Below, piece by piece: positions 54,230-63,493 of a stretch of DNA of 64,000 bases. The notes beneath the pieces were generated by a model. That model was not told the DNA's origin and ran no database searches. It was given only the letters and a program-made list of their open reading frames with translations. The DNA comes from an uncultured Lachnospiraceae bacterium (GTDB lineage: Bacteria > Bacillota > Clostridia > Lachnospirales > Lachnospiraceae): positions 62,001 to 126,000 of the forward strand of contig CANQAP010000001.1 in NCBI GenBank assembly GCA_947589305.1, read 5' to 3'. The stretch's first letter is position 1, and each line of letters opens with the position of its first letter. The translations under genes were made by a program, and so were the position numbers.

Positions 54230-55524
54230 ATGCACAGCAAAAGCATGCCGGTCTGCAGCAGATAGCTGATCATCATGCCCCACATGTAGCCCGTCAGACC
54301 GATGGCGGGAACCAGCCAAAGGATAAAGGCGATCCGGATGCCGATGGACAAGACGGAATAGAAGAGATTGACGGCAGCTTTTCCCAAGCCGTTGATGATG
54401 CTGGCGAGACAGGAAGACAAGTAGATAAACGGACAGAGCAGGGCAAATTGAAACAGCAGCTCGCCCGCTGTTTCACTGCCGAACAAAAAACTGCCGGTCC
54501 ACCGTCCGCAGAATAACAGAAACAGACTGCTTGCCGCTCCGATCAGCAGACAGAAACGGATGCTTTTTTGAATAATGCTGCGGATAGAACGCATATGATC
54601 GCTTTTATACTCCGAGGAAATAGCAGGTAAGAGCATGGTGGCAAGCGAAGATGTCAGCGTGGTTGGAAACATGATGCAGGGCAGTACCATACCGCTTAAT
54701 GTACCATACAGAATTAAAGATACGTCCCCGTCCTGCAAATATAAATTCAGCATATGCGGGATTAAAATAGCTTCTAAACTCTGCAAGGCAGTCAAAGAAA
54801 GCCGGTTAGCGGTCAGCGGAACGGCATCTTTGATCAGTTCTCTGCGATAGAGAGAAGCGGGATGACAGCATACGGAAGCGTTGGATTGCAGACGCTTCCG
54901 TTTTTTATAGCAGATCAAAGTAAAAGCGCAGGATACGATCTCGCCGATGATGATGCCATAGACGGCAAAATATGCTTTTGGTTCTCCGTGCAGGAAGAAG
55001 GTGGCTAACAGATATACGCCGCCAATCTTAGCGATCTGCTCGATAAGCTGTCCCCAAGCGGTGACAGCCGAATTTTGAATGCCAATATAGTAACCGACCA
55101 GACAACCCTTGACGGCAACAAACGGGAATGCCGCCGATAGGATGCGGAGACATGCCGCGCATTCTAAGGAATGGAGAATGTGATAACTGATCCATTCCGC
55201 AAAGCAATAAACGAGTACACTACAGAGCAGAGACAGGGAAACTGACAGATACAGTGCGGTTCGCAGCAGACAGGAACGGGACCTTGCGGACTGAAAATCC
55301 GGTCTGGCAACCTGACGCGTCAGAGCGGTTTGGATGCCTTGACAACAAAAACTGAATATGACCATATACATCGGAAAAATCATTTGGTAGATGCCCAGTT
55401 CTCTGGCACCGAATAGGTTTGTCAGGAATATTCTATTATAGAACCCTAAAAAGCGGGAGAGAATCCCTGCTATTGTCAGAATCAGCGTTCCCTTGATAAT
55501 CGAGTTCTTTGCGTAGGAAGTCAT
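54118..55524 (-). CDS. SpoVB-like polysaccharide flippase (MATE/MOP superfamily)
   Basis: 468 residues with about twelve to fourteen membrane helices. It begins MTSYAKNSIIKGTLILTIA and ILSRFLGFYNRIFLT, the SpoVB/MurJ-like start. SpoVB is needed for spore cortex in Bacillus and is a sigma-E gene; the sigma-E-like promoter at 55554-55582 supports that role. The C-terminal 36 codons, Ser-rich, lie on the opposite strand of the end of the GldG-like gene. Other roles, such as lipid II or glycan flipping, cannot be excluded. Confidence 0.82.
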   Translation of the reverse strand: MTSYAKNSIIKGTLILTIAGILSRFLGFYNRIFLTNLFGARELGIYQMIFPMYMVIFSFCCQGIQTALTRQVARPDFQSARSRSCLLRTALYLSVSLSLLCSVLVYCFAEWISYHILHSLECAACLRILSAAFPFVAVKGCLVGYYIGIQNSAVTAWGQLIEQIAKIGGVYLLATFFLHGEPKAYFAVYGIIIGEIVSCAFTLICYKKRKRLQSNASVCCHPASLYRRELIKDAVPLTANRLSLTALQSLEAILIPHMLNLYLQDGDVSLILYGTLSGMVLPCIMFPTTLTSSLATMLLPAISSEYKSDHMRSIRSIIQKSIRFCLLIGAASSLFLLFCGRWTGSFLFGSETAGELLFQFALLCPFIYLSSCLASIINGLGKAAVNLFYSVLSIGIRIAFILWLVPAIGLTGYMWGMMISYLLQTGMLLLCIYRFVSPTEPVSDSSVSASFSDISADCSSFTDSSASS

Positions 55525-55553
55525 AGAAGAGCCTCGTTTGGTTCTTGTTTATC

Positions 55554-55582
55554 ATTATATGGGGGTTTTATTATTTCATGAC
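55554..55582 (-). promoter_or_regulatory. Candidate sigma-E promoter of the SpoVB-like gene
   Basis: On the minus strand GTCATGAA (55582-55575), 13 bases, then CATATAAT (55561-55554), 29 bases before the ATG. It is close to the sigma-E consensus in both boxes. Confidence 0.5.
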
Positions 55583-55608
55583 AGAATTCAAATAGGAGTT
55601 GTTAAGAG

Positions 55609-56787
55609 ATGGGAGTTATTTATTTAGACCACGCAGCCACTACCGCAATGCTGCCGGAAGTGGCGGAAGCGATGCAACCATTTTATACAGAAGCTTTTTA
55701 TAATCCTTCCGGCATCTACCAACCCGGTCAGGAAGTCCGAAAAAAAATAGAAGCGGTACGGGAACAGATCGCCTCTGTCATCGGGGCAGAGGCAGAAGAA
55801 ATCTACTTTACTTCCGGTGGGACGGAGGCAGATAACTGGGCATTACAGATGGCAAAGCCGAAAAATCGGAGACCGACTCATTTGATCACGTCAGCGATTG
55901 AACATCATGCGATCGGACATAGCTGTAAACGATTAGAAACACAAGGCTGTTTTGTCACTTATCTGCCGGTCGATTCCAAAGGAAGAGTTCGTATACAGGA
56001 TGTGAAACGAGCCATTCGTCCGAATACATCTCTGATCTCCGTTATGTATGCCAATAATGAAATCGGGACCATCCAGCCCATTGAAGAAATCGGTAAAATC
56101 GCTCATGCGCGGGGCATCCCGCTCCATACGGATGCGGTGCAGGCTTGCGGTCATATCCCGATCAACGTCAAGAGGGAAGGAATCGATATGCTCAGCGCCA
56201 GCGCCCATAAGTTTCGCGGACCGAAGGGAATCGGTTTTCTATATGTGAAAAAAGGGCTGCCATTACCGCGATTGTTAGAAGGAGGGGGACAGGAACGTGG
56301 ATATCGTGCCGGAACGGAGTATGTAGCCGGCATTATCGGCATGGGAAAGGCGTTAGAGATAGCGGAAGAAACCATGGAAGAACGCAAGATCAAAGAAACA
56401 CAATTACGCGATTATCTGAGCAGACGGATCATGGAGGAAATTCCGTATGCCAGAATGAACGGACATCGTTGGTTCCGCCTTTCCAATAATATCAACGTTG
56501 CCTTTCGTTTCGTCAACAGTGAATCGCTGTTGATTTTGTTGGATATGGAGCAGATCTGTGCCTCCGGCGGTTCGGCATGCAATGCCGGTTCCACAAAACC
56601 CTCCCATGTGATCGAAGCCCTGCATGTGCCGGAAGAATATAAAAACGGAGTGATCCGCCTGACCGTAGGCGAAGAAAATACGATCGATGAAATGGAACAT
56701 GTCGTGGACGTGTTAAAGAAAAAAGTGGAAGAACTGCGAAAGGAATCTCCGGAATACGAAGATTTCTTGGCGCGTCAGACATCATAA
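55609..56787 (+). CDS. Cysteine desulfurase (NifS/IscS type)
   Basis: 392 residues. PLP enzyme that removes sulfur from cysteine for Fe-S clusters and tRNA thiolation. PLP lysine is in SASAHKFRGPKG, the persulfide Cys324 is in SGGSACNAGSTKPSHV, and the start YLDHAATTAMLPEV is typical. No iscU or thiI gene follows; the next gene is on the opposite strand. AGGAGTTGTTAAGAG precedes the ATG. A NifS- or IscS-class assignment depends on the partner, so no gene symbol is given. Confidence 0.9.
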   Translation: MGVIYLDHAATTAMLPEVAEAMQPFYTEAFYNPSGIYQPGQEVRKKIEAVREQIASVIGAEAEEIYFTSGGTEADNWALQMAKPKNRRPTHLITSAIEHHAIGHSCKRLETQGCFVTYLPVDSKGRVRIQDVKRAIRPNTSLISVMYANNEIGTIQPIEEIGKIAHARGIPLHTDAVQACGHIPINVKREGIDMLSASAHKFRGPKGIGFLYVKKGLPLPRLLEGGGQERGYRAGTEYVAGIIGMGKALEIAEETMEERKIKETQLRDYLSRRIMEEIPYARMNGHRWFRLSNNINVAFRFVNSESLLILLDMEQICASGGSACNAGSTKPSHVIEALHVPEEYKNGVIRLTVGEENTIDEMEHVVDVLKKKVEELRKESPEYEDFLARQTS

Positions 56788-56788
56788 A

Positions 56789-56817
56789 AACCGGTGAACG
56801 AAAACCGTTCACCGGTT
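56789..56817 (-). terminator. Rho-independent terminator of the PHP phosphatase gene
   Basis: A 12-bp stem (AACCGGTGAACG/CGTTCACCGGTT) with a five-base loop. The T-run is on the minus-strand side (TTTTTATG), so it ends the minus-strand gene; the hairpin may also stop the cysteine desulfurase transcript. Confidence 0.8.
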
Positions 56818-56827
56818 CGGCAGGCGA

Positions 56828-57640
56828 TCACAAAGGAATAAACTGCGGTTTTCTGCCTTGAAATAACGTATAATAACGGAAACCGCAGGAACGCAGAAGC
56901 TGACAGGCGGTTTCAAAACCGTATCCGAGGTATTCCGGCGTATGGGCATCGCTGCCGACTGTGATGATCTCACCGCCCAGCTCGTGATACATGTTCAGGA
57001 TATCAATATGTGGGTGCGGATATCCGAGACCCTTATAGAGACCTGCCGTATTGATTTCGATGCCTTTTCCGTTTTGGATCAGTGTGCGTAAGATGGCTTC
57101 AAATACATCGGCATAATCCCGAAAATCCCACCCGGCATTCTTGGTAGGTCCATAGCGAACCACATAGTCTAAGTGTCCGTATACGTCAAAATTATTAAAA
57201 ACACTTATATTCTCGTAAATCGATTCAAAATATTCCCGATAGGCTTCCGTTTGGCTCCGGTCAGCAAAATATTCCGGATAAAAGGGATCCATGCCCCGTA
57301 CCAGATGAGAAGAGGCAATGATGAAATCGAACGCAAAAGTCGATACATAGTCATGGAGTTTTTGCGTGATATGTTTCATCAAGCCGAGTTCCACGCCGGT
57401 CCGGATTTCAATCCGGTTCCGGTACTGCCGCTTTAATTCGGACAACTTTGCAAGATATTGCGGGGTATCCAGTTGAAAATCCAAGCCGCCCGCAGCATCT
57501 TTCGGGAAATCAATATCATGGTGGTCTGTCAGGTAGAACACGCTCATACCTTGTCGGATCGCCTGTTGCAGCATATCGGTGATCGGAGCGGTCGAATCAC
57601 TGGAAAACTCCGAATGAACATGGCAGTCGGCAATGATCAT
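56828..57640 (-). CDS. hisK: Histidinol-phosphatase, PHP family
   Basis: 270 residues. PHP metal-site motifs are DCHVHSEFSSDS, YLTDHHDIDFP, RTGVELGLM, IASSHLVRG, NFDVYGHLDYV and GSDAHTPEYLG, the pattern of HisK/HisJ phosphatases. It would turn histidinol phosphate into histidinol and so complete the pathway that the monofunctional HisB leaves open. The start at 57640 is preferred because GAGGAGG (minus strand, 57656-57650) is nine bases before; an ATG at 57649 lies directly next to the site. Its location about 27 kb from the his operon is notable. Confidence 0.9.
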   Translation of the reverse strand: MIIADCHVHSEFSSDSTAPITDMLQQAIRQGMSVFYLTDHHDIDFPKDAAGGLDFQLDTPQYLAKLSELKRQYRNRIEIRTGVELGLMKHITQKLHDYVSTFAFDFIIASSHLVRGMDPFYPEYFADRSQTEAYREYFESIYENISVFNNFDVYGHLDYVVRYGPTKNAGWDFRDYADVFEAILRTLIQNGKGIEINTAGLYKGLGYPHPHIDILNMYHELGGEIITVGSDAHTPEYLGYGFETACQLLRSCGFRYYTLFQGRKPQFIPL

Positions 57641-57762
57641 GGTTTCCATCCTCCTCTATTTCTATATCTTCTATATCGTAACATCAGCATCGTATAACGC
57701 AGGCAAAGAGATGGCATGACATGGCATAAAAAACCACGCATGCAGCCAAAATGCCTAACGTT

Positions 57763-57790
57763 ATTATAACAAATTTTCCGCGAATTGTAA
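57763..57790 (-). promoter_or_regulatory. Sigma-A-type promoter of the PHP phosphatase gene
   Basis: On the minus strand TTACAA (57790-57785), 16 bases, then consensus TATAAT (57768-57763). The intergenic region 57641-57974 also holds the gap promoter and nothing else that I can support. Confidence 0.7.
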
Positions 57791-57861
57791 TATAATTTCG
57801 TCGAAAGGGAAAGAATAGCTCATACGGCATGTGTTTTTCCTATCTTTCTTTAAATATAGAC

Positions 57862-57890
57862 TTGAAATTTTTGGATAAAGACGGTATTAT
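57862..57890 (+). promoter_or_regulatory. Sigma-A-type promoter of gap
   Basis: TTGAAA (57862-57867), 17 bases, then TATTAT (57885-57890). The gap leader is about 80 bases and has a small CACCG...CGGTG hairpin; no CggR operator was recognised. Confidence 0.8.
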
Positions 57891-57974
57891 ATTATTGTGA
57901 TTTTCTTGATTATTAATCACCGGTTCTCGGTGCATTTATAATATTAATATTCACTATTATAGGAGGAATTTTAA

Positions 57975-58997
57975 ATGGCAGTAAAAGTTGCAATCAATGG
58001 ATTTGGACGAATTGGACGTCTTGCATTCAGACAGATGTTTGATGCAGAGGGGTATGAGGTTGTTGCAATCAACGACTTGACAAAGCCTTCAATGTTAGCA
58101 CACTTATTAAAGTATGACTCTTCGCAGGGGAAATATCAGTATGCCGATCAGGTGTCTGCAGATGATGAAGCAGGTACGATCACCGTATGTGGTAAGACTC
58201 TGAAGATTTACGCTATGGCAAATGCAGCAGAGCTTCCTTGGGGAGAGCTGGATGTAGATGTAGTATTAGAGTGTACCGGTTTTTATGTATCTAAGGCAAA
58301 ATCACAGGCACATATCGATGCAGGCGCTAAGAAAGTTGTTATTTCCGCTCCGGCAGGTAATGACTTAAAGACGATCGTATACAGTGTAAATGAGCAGACC
58401 TTAACGGCAGATGACAAGATCATTTCCGCTGCTTCTTGCACGACCAACTGCTTGGCTCCGATGGCTAAGGCATTGAATGACTATGCGCCAATCCAGTCCG
58501 GTATCATGGCAACGATCCATGCTTATACCGGTGACCAGATGGTATTGGACGGTCCACATAGAAAGGGCGATTTGAGAAGAGCGCGTGCGGCAGCCGTAAA
58601 TATCGTTCCGAACTCTACCGGCGCTGCAAAGGCAATCGGTTTGGTTATTCCGGAACTGAACGGTAAATTGATTGGTTCTGCACAGCGTGTACCGGTACCG
58701 ACAGGTTCGACTACCATCTTAACCGCAGTTGTTAAGAAAGCCGGATTAACAAAGGATGGCATTAACGCTGCTATGAAGGCTGCGGCTTCCGAATCCTTCG
58801 GTTATAACGAAGAAGAGATCGTATCATCTGATATTATCGGTATGAGATATGGTTCTCTGTTTGATGCAACACAGACTATGGTCGCTCAGATCTCAGATGA
58901 CTTATATGAAGTACAGGTGGTATCTTGGTATGATAATGAAAATTCATATACCAGCCAGATGGTTCGTACCATCAAGTACTTTGCAGAATTAGGCTAA
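57975..58997 (+). CDS. gap: Glyceraldehyde-3-phosphate dehydrogenase
   Basis: 340 residues. The NAD-binding start [15 protein letters not shown] is followed by the catalytic [15 protein letters not shown] (Cys) and the phosphate-site [13 protein letters not shown]. It oxidises glyceraldehyde-3-phosphate to 1,3-bisphosphoglycerate. AGGAGG precedes the ATG. It is transcribed from its own promoter and followed by a strong terminator, so pgk is probably expressed partly independently. Codon use looks like that of a highly expressed gene (many GCA, GTA, AAG). Confidence 0.98.
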   Translation: MAVKVAINGFGRIGRLAFRQMFDAEGYEVVAINDLTKPSMLAHLLKYDSSQGKYQYADQVSADDEAGTITVCGKTLKIYAMANAAELPWGELDVDVVLECTGFYVSKAKSQAHIDAGAKKVVISAPAGNDLKTIVYSVNEQTLTADDKIISAASCTTNCLAPMAKALNDYAPIQSGIMATIHAYTGDQMVLDGPHRKGDLRRARAAAVNIVPNSTGAAKAIGLVIPELNGKLIGSAQRVPVPTGSTTILTAVVKKAGLTKDGINAAMKAAASESFGYNEEEIVSSDIIGMRYGSLFDATQTMVAQISDDLYEVQVVSWYDNENSYTSQMVRTIKYFAELG

Positions 58998-59017
58998 TTC
59001 TGATTGGTATTGACCTT

Positions 59018-59051
59018 AAGGGTCCGGTCTTTTGGACCGGACCCTTTTTTT
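59018..59051 (+). terminator. Rho-independent terminator after gap
   Basis: A perfect 12-bp stem (AAGGGTCCGGTC/GACCGGACCCTT) with a five-base loop, followed by seven T's. Confidence 0.96.
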
Positions 59052-59136
59052 ACTGTATAGGACATAACACCCATATAGTAAAGAGATGACGGAACGATAT
59101 CCGTAAGATGTAAAAAGTAAGGAAAGGAGCATGAGC

Positions 59137-60342
59137 ATGCTAAACAAGAAATCAATCGACGACATTAACGTAAAAGGAAAAAGGGTATTGGTACGTTGCG
59201 ATTTTAATGTACCGTTAAAAGAAGGAAAGATCACGGACGAGAATCGTTTGGTCGCAGCGCTGCCGACGATCAAGAAGCTGGTGGCAGACGGCGGAAAGAT
59301 CATTCTCTGTTCCCATCTGGGAAAACCAAAGGGTGAGCCGAAGCCGGAATTGTCTTTGGCACCGGTTGCCGTTCGTTTGTCGGAATTGTTGGGACAGGAA
59401 GTGAAATTTGCAGCGGATCCGGAGGTTGTCGGACCGAATGCAAAGGCTGCTGTAGAAGCGATGAAAGACGGAGAGATCGTTTTATTAGAGAATACCCGTT
59501 ACAGAGCGGAAGAAACGAAGAATGGAGAGGCATTTAGTAAGGATTTGGCAAGTCTGTGCGATGTATTTGTAAATGACGCCTTTGGAACGGCACATAGAGC
59601 GCACTGTTCCAATGTCGGTGTCAGCTCTTTGGTAGATACCGCAGTTGTTGGATACTTAATGCAAAAAGAAATCGATTTCTTAGGAAATGCGGTAGAAAAT
59701 CCGGTTAGACCGTTCGTTGCCATTTTAGGCGGAGCAAAGGTGGCAGATAAGCTGAATGTGATCTCAAACCTCTTAGAGAAGTGCGATACGCTGATCATCG
59801 GCGGCGGTATGGCATATACCTTCTTAAAGGCACAGGGAAAAGAAGTCGGAAAATCACTTGTGGATGATTCCAAAATTGATTATTGCAAAGAAATGATCGA
59901 GAAGGCGAAAAGGCTGGGTAAAACACTGTTGCTTCCGGTTGACACCACGATCGCCGCAGATTTTCCGGATCCGATCGACGGACCGGTTGACGTGTCAGTG
60001 GTTTCCGCAGATGCCATTCCGGCGGATATGGAAGGATTGGATATCGGGACAAAGACGGCAGAATTATTTGCAGACGCTGTCAAATCCGCAAAGACGGTCG
60101 TATGGAACGGACCAATGGGTGTATTTGAAAATCCGACGCTTGCAACCGGAACGATCGCAGTTGCCAAGGCATTGGCAGAGACGGATGCAACCACCATTAT
60201 CGGCGGCGGCGACTCGGCGGCGGCAGTCAATCAGTTAGGTTTCGGAGATAAGATGACACATATTTCTACCGGTGGCGGCGCCTCTTTGGAATTTTTGGAA
60301 GGAAAAGAGCTTCCGGGTGTGGCTGCTGCAAATGATAAATAA
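59137..60342 (+). CDS. pgk: Phosphoglycerate kinase
   Basis: 401 residues from 59137 ([18 protein letters not shown]). AAAGGAG is seven bases upstream; the ATG at 59131 is too close to it. Motifs are VRCDFNVPL at the start, [24 protein letters not shown] and the C-terminal nucleotide loop GGGDSAAAV. It makes ATP and 3-phosphoglycerate from 1,3-bisphosphoglycerate. Confidence 0.97.
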   Translation: MLNKKSIDDINVKGKRVLVRCDFNVPLKEGKITDENRLVAALPTIKKLVADGGKIILCSHLGKPKGEPKPELSLAPVAVRLSELLGQEVKFAADPEVVGPNAKAAVEAMKDGEIVLLENTRYRAEETKNGEAFSKDLASLCDVFVNDAFGTAHRAHCSNVGVSSLVDTAVVGYLMQKEIDFLGNAVENPVRPFVAILGGAKVADKLNVISNLLEKCDTLIIGGGMAYTFLKAQGKEVGKSLVDDSKIDYCKEMIEKAKRLGKTLLLPVDTTIAADFPDPIDGPVDVSVVSADAIPADMEGLDIGTKTAELFADAVKSAKTVVWNGPMGVFENPTLATGTIAVAKALAETDATTIIGGGDSAAAVNQLGFGDKMTHISTGGGASLEFLEGKELPGVAAANDK

Positions 60343-60363
60343 GATGCAAATGAAAGGGTCGAT

Positions 60364-60912
60364 ATGGCAAAAAAAGTAATTGGTATTATCCTAATAGTCT
60401 TTGGTGGGATTTTTTTGGCAATGGCGTTGTTGTATGGTCTGGTGTTTGGCGGACTTGGAACGGCATTTCATATGATATCTCAAAACGGACAGGATTTTTT
60501 GAATGATCCTACCACAACAACCTGTGTGGGAGAGGTGGTAAGCGTTGGAGGTAATTCTACTTCTACTATCGTTGAATATACCGTGGACGGGATCGTCTAT
60601 CAGGTGGAATTAACCATGGAGCATTATCAGTATCCGGTCGGTACGCAAGTCACGGTTTACTATAATGAATCAGACCCAACCGAATGTCAGATCCCGGAAC
60701 TTCAGGAGGCTACCTTTGGCACTCTGGGCAGTGTTTTTTCCGGCGTGGCGATCGCATGCACGATCGTGCTTGTGGTATTTGGCGCAGCATTTCTGATCAT
60801 TGGTATCGTTTTGGTGAAATCCTATAAAAAACAGACTGCTAATACCAAAACAAATCCAGTACCCAATGAATCCACACAGACAACAGGGATGGACAAAATA
60901 GAACAGGAATAA
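60364..60912 (+). CDS. DUF3592-like membrane protein
   Basis: 182 residues. One N-terminal helix (about 5-30), an extracytoplasmic beta-rich domain ([39 protein letters not shown]) and a second helix (about 125-150), then a polar tail. The outer segment fits the DUF3592 pattern. It lies tightly between pgk and tpiA (21 and 10 bases), an unusual place for a membrane protein of unknown role. The GAAAGGG before the ATG is weak. Confidence 0.7.
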   Translation: MAKKVIGIILIVFGGIFLAMALLYGLVFGGLGTAFHMISQNGQDFLNDPTTTTCVGEVVSVGGNSTSTIVEYTVDGIVYQVELTMEHYQYPVGTQVTVYYNESDPTECQIPELQEATFGTLGSVFSGVAIACTIVLVVFGAAFLIIGIVLVKSYKKQTANTKTNPVPNESTQTTGMDKIEQE

Positions 60913-60922
60913 GGAGAAGATC

Positions 60923-61675
60923 ATGACAAGAAAAAAAATAATTGCAGGCAACTGGAAAATGAATAAAACGCCCAGTGAGGCAGTTGCTTTAATCAATGAA
61001 TTAAAACCATTAGTGGCAAATGAGGAAGTCGATGTCGTATTCTGCGTGCCGGCGATTGATATTCCGGCGGCGATCGAGGCGGTAAAAGGCAGCAACATTG
61101 AAATCGGAGCGGAAAATATGTACTTTGAGGAAAACGGCGCCTATACCGGTGAAGTTGCTCCGAATATGCTGACGGACTTAGGCGTGAAGTATGTGATTAT
61201 CGGACATTCCGAACGGAGAGAATATTTTGCGGAAACCGATGAAACCGTTAATAAAAAAGTGATCAAGGCATTTGAGCATGGCATTACTCCGATCATCTGC
61301 TGCGGCGAGTCTTTGACACAGAGAGAGCAGGGAATCACGATCGATTGGATCCGTCAACAGATCAAGATCGCATTTTTAAATGTAACGGCAGAACAGGCAA
61401 AGAAGGCAGTGATTGCATATGAACCGATCTGGGCGATCGGAACCGGTAAAACGGCAACTTCCGATCAGGCAGAAGAGGTATGCGCAGCCATTCGTCAGGT
61501 GATCGGTGAAATCTATGATACGGCTACCGCAGATGCGATCCGTATCCAGTACGGTGGTTCCATGAATGCAGGCAATGCGGCGGAACTGCTTGCAAAACCG
61601 GATATCGACGGCGGTTTGGTCGGTGGCGCTTCTTTAAAACCGGACTTTGGAAAGATCGTGAATTATAACAAGTAG
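60923..61675 (+). CDS. tpiA: Triosephosphate isomerase
   Basis: 250 residues. The start [12 protein letters not shown], the electrophile His in [11 protein letters not shown], the catalytic Glu in [14 protein letters not shown] and the phosphate loop [13 protein letters not shown] are all intact. It interconverts dihydroxyacetone phosphate and glyceraldehyde-3-phosphate. AAGGAGA precedes the ATG. Confidence 0.98.
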   Translation: MTRKKIIAGNWKMNKTPSEAVALINELKPLVANEEVDVVFCVPAIDIPAAIEAVKGSNIEIGAENMYFEENGAYTGEVAPNMLTDLGVKYVIIGHSERREYFAETDETVNKKVIKAFEHGITPIICCGESLTQREQGITIDWIRQQIKIAFLNVTAEQAKKAVIAYEPIWAIGTGKTATSDQAEEVCAAIRQVIGEIYDTATADAIRIQYGGSMNAGNAAELLAKPDIDGGLVGGASLKPDFGKIVNYNK

Positions 61676-61703
61676 GCATCTGAGTTGTAACAGGGATATA
61701 CAT

Positions 61704-61752
61704 AAAACACTCCTCTTTGATATGGTTCATCCATCCAAAAGGAGTGTTTTTT
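61704..61752 (+). terminator. Terminator after tpiA
   Basis: Arms AAAACACTCCT (61704-61714) and AGGAGTGTTTT (61740-61750), with a 25-base loop that may pair in part (ATGG/CCAT), then a T-run to 61752. Confidence 0.85.
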
Positions 61753-61870
61753 ATTGCCGTGGATTGTGTCATGTCGATTTGGGTAGGAAGCATGGTCAAG
61801 GATTGGCAGATGGGTGATGGGTCGCTTTCCCGGTATGGATCATTTGTGGTTTTCCGTTTGAATGATTTCC

Positions 61871-61899
61871 TTGAATGCGGGAAATGATTATGCTAAGAT
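61871..61899 (+). promoter_or_regulatory. Sigma-A-type promoter of gpmI
   Basis: TTGAAT (61871-61876), 17 bases, then TAAGAT (61894-61899), 46 bases before the gpmI start. Confidence 0.65.
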
Positions 61900-61945
61900 A
61901 AAAAGATGGAAAGAAAAGACATTATATCAATAAAGGAGATTTCAT

Positions 61946-63493
61946 ATGAGTAAAAAACCAGTTGTATTAATGGTACTAGACGGCTATGGATTAAACGAGA
62001 AAACGGAAGGAAATGCGATTGCACAGGCAAATACGCCGGTCATGGACAAGCTGATGGCAGAATGCCCGTTTGTAAAAGGAAATGCTTCCGGTCTGGCGGT
62101 CGGACTGCCAGACGGACAAATGGGAAATTCCGAGGTAGGACACTTAAATATCGGTGCCGGACGGATTGTATATCAGGAACTGACACGGATCACGAAATCC
62201 ATTCAGGACGGCGACTTTTTTCAAAATGAAGAATTGCTGCGTGCAGTCAACAACGTAAAAGAACATCATTCCGACCTGCATTTATGGGGACTGCTGTCCG
62301 ACGGCGGTGTCCATAGCCATAATACGCATTTATATGGGCTTTTGGAACTTTGCAAACGGGAAGGCATTCAAAACGTCTATGTGCATCCGTTTTTGGACGG
62401 ACGGGATACGCCGCCGGCTTCCGGTAAAGACTATGTAGCGGAACTCGAAGCCAAGATGAAGGAACTGGGCGTTGGGAAGATCGCATCGTTATCCGGACGA
62501 TATTATGCCATGGATCGGGATAACCGCTGGGAGCGTGTGGAGAAAGCATATGCTTCTCTCGTATACGGGGAAGGCGTGACAGCCGTTGATGCCGTTCAGG
62601 CAATGGCAGATTCATACGCCAACGATATCACGGACGAATTTGTGTTGCCGACCGTGATCGTTGATGAAGCAGGAAAACCGTTGTCGGTCGTAAAACCGAA
62701 TGATTCCGTGATCTTTTTCAATTTCCGACCGGACCGTGCGAGAGAGATCACCCGTGCATTTTGTGATAAAGACTTTACCGGCTTTGAGCGGAAGCAGGGA
62801 TTTTTGCCTGTGACTTATGTATGTTTTACGGATTATGACGAAACCATCGAAAATAAATATGTGGCGTTTAAGAAAGAAACGGTCACAAATACGTTTGGCG
62901 AGTATCTGGCTGCAATGGGAAAGACACAGCTTCGTCTGGCGGAAACGGAGAAATACGCGCATGTCACCTTCTTCTTTAATGGCGGCGTGGAAGAACCGAA
63001 TAAAGATGAGAGCCGGACTTTGGTGAAATCGCCATCGGTTGCCACATATGATCTGCAGCCGGAAATGAGTGCGCCGGAAGTCGGGGTGAATCTGGTCGAT
63101 GCGATCAAATCGGATCGTTTTGATGTGATTATCATAAATTTTGCAAATCCGGATATGGTAGGTCATACCGGCGTGATCCCGGCGGCGGTCAAGGCGGTCG
63201 AGCGTGTCGATCAATGCGTCGGAGCCGCTGTAGATGCCGTGAAGGAAGTGGATGGCGTTCTCTTTATCTGTGCCGATCATGGTAATGCGGAAAAGATGAT
63301 CGATTATGAAACAGGTGCTCCACATACCGCACATACGACCAATCCGGTACCGTTTATCCTAGTAAATTATGACGACGCGTATACGTTACGGGAAGGCGGA
63401 TGTCTGGCAGATATCGCTCCGACGTTATTAGAGATCATGGGGCTGCCGCAGCCGAAAGAGATGACCGGTAGATCTCTGCTGGTACGCAAATAG
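61946..63493 (+). CDS. gpmI: 2,3-bisphosphoglycerate-independent phosphoglycerate mutase
   Basis: 515 residues, the standard length. VVLMVLDGYGLNEK at the start and GQMGNSEVGHLNIGAGR with the catalytic Ser62 are followed by FLDGRDTPPASG, FNFRPDRAREITRAF, FADMVGHTG-like segment (NPDMVGHTG) and CADHGNAEKMID, the two-metal alkaline-phosphatase-type site. It converts 3- to 2-phosphoglycerate. Confidence 0.98.
   Translation: MSKKPVVLMVLDGYGLNEKTEGNAIAQANTPVMDKLMAECPFVKGNASGLAVGLPDGQMGNSEVGHLNIGAGRIVYQELTRITKSIQDGDFFQNEELLRAVNNVKEHHSDLHLWGLLSDGGVHSHNTHLYGLLELCKREGIQNVYVHPFLDGRDTPPASGKDYVAELEAKMKELGVGKIASLSGRYYAMDRDNRWERVEKAYASLVYGEGVTAVDAVQAMADSYANDITDEFVLPTVIVDEAGKPLSVVKPNDSVIFFNFRPDRAREITRAFCDKDFTGFERKQGFLPVTYVCFTDYDETIENKYVAFKKETVTNTFGEYLAAMGKTQLRLAETEKYAHVTFFFNGGVEEPNKDESRTLVKSPSVATYDLQPEMSAPEVGVNLVDAIKSDRFDVIIINFANPDMVGHTGVIPAAVKAVERVDQCVGAAVDAVKEVDGVLFICADHGNAEKMIDYETGAPHTAHTTNPVPFILVNYDDAYTLREGGCLADIAPTLLEIMGLPQPKEMTGRSLLVRK

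Noticed and set aside
62612-63334. A 240-codon minus-strand frame in gpmI
   Set aside because: A long shadow frame opposite an intact enzyme gene, with no start signal.
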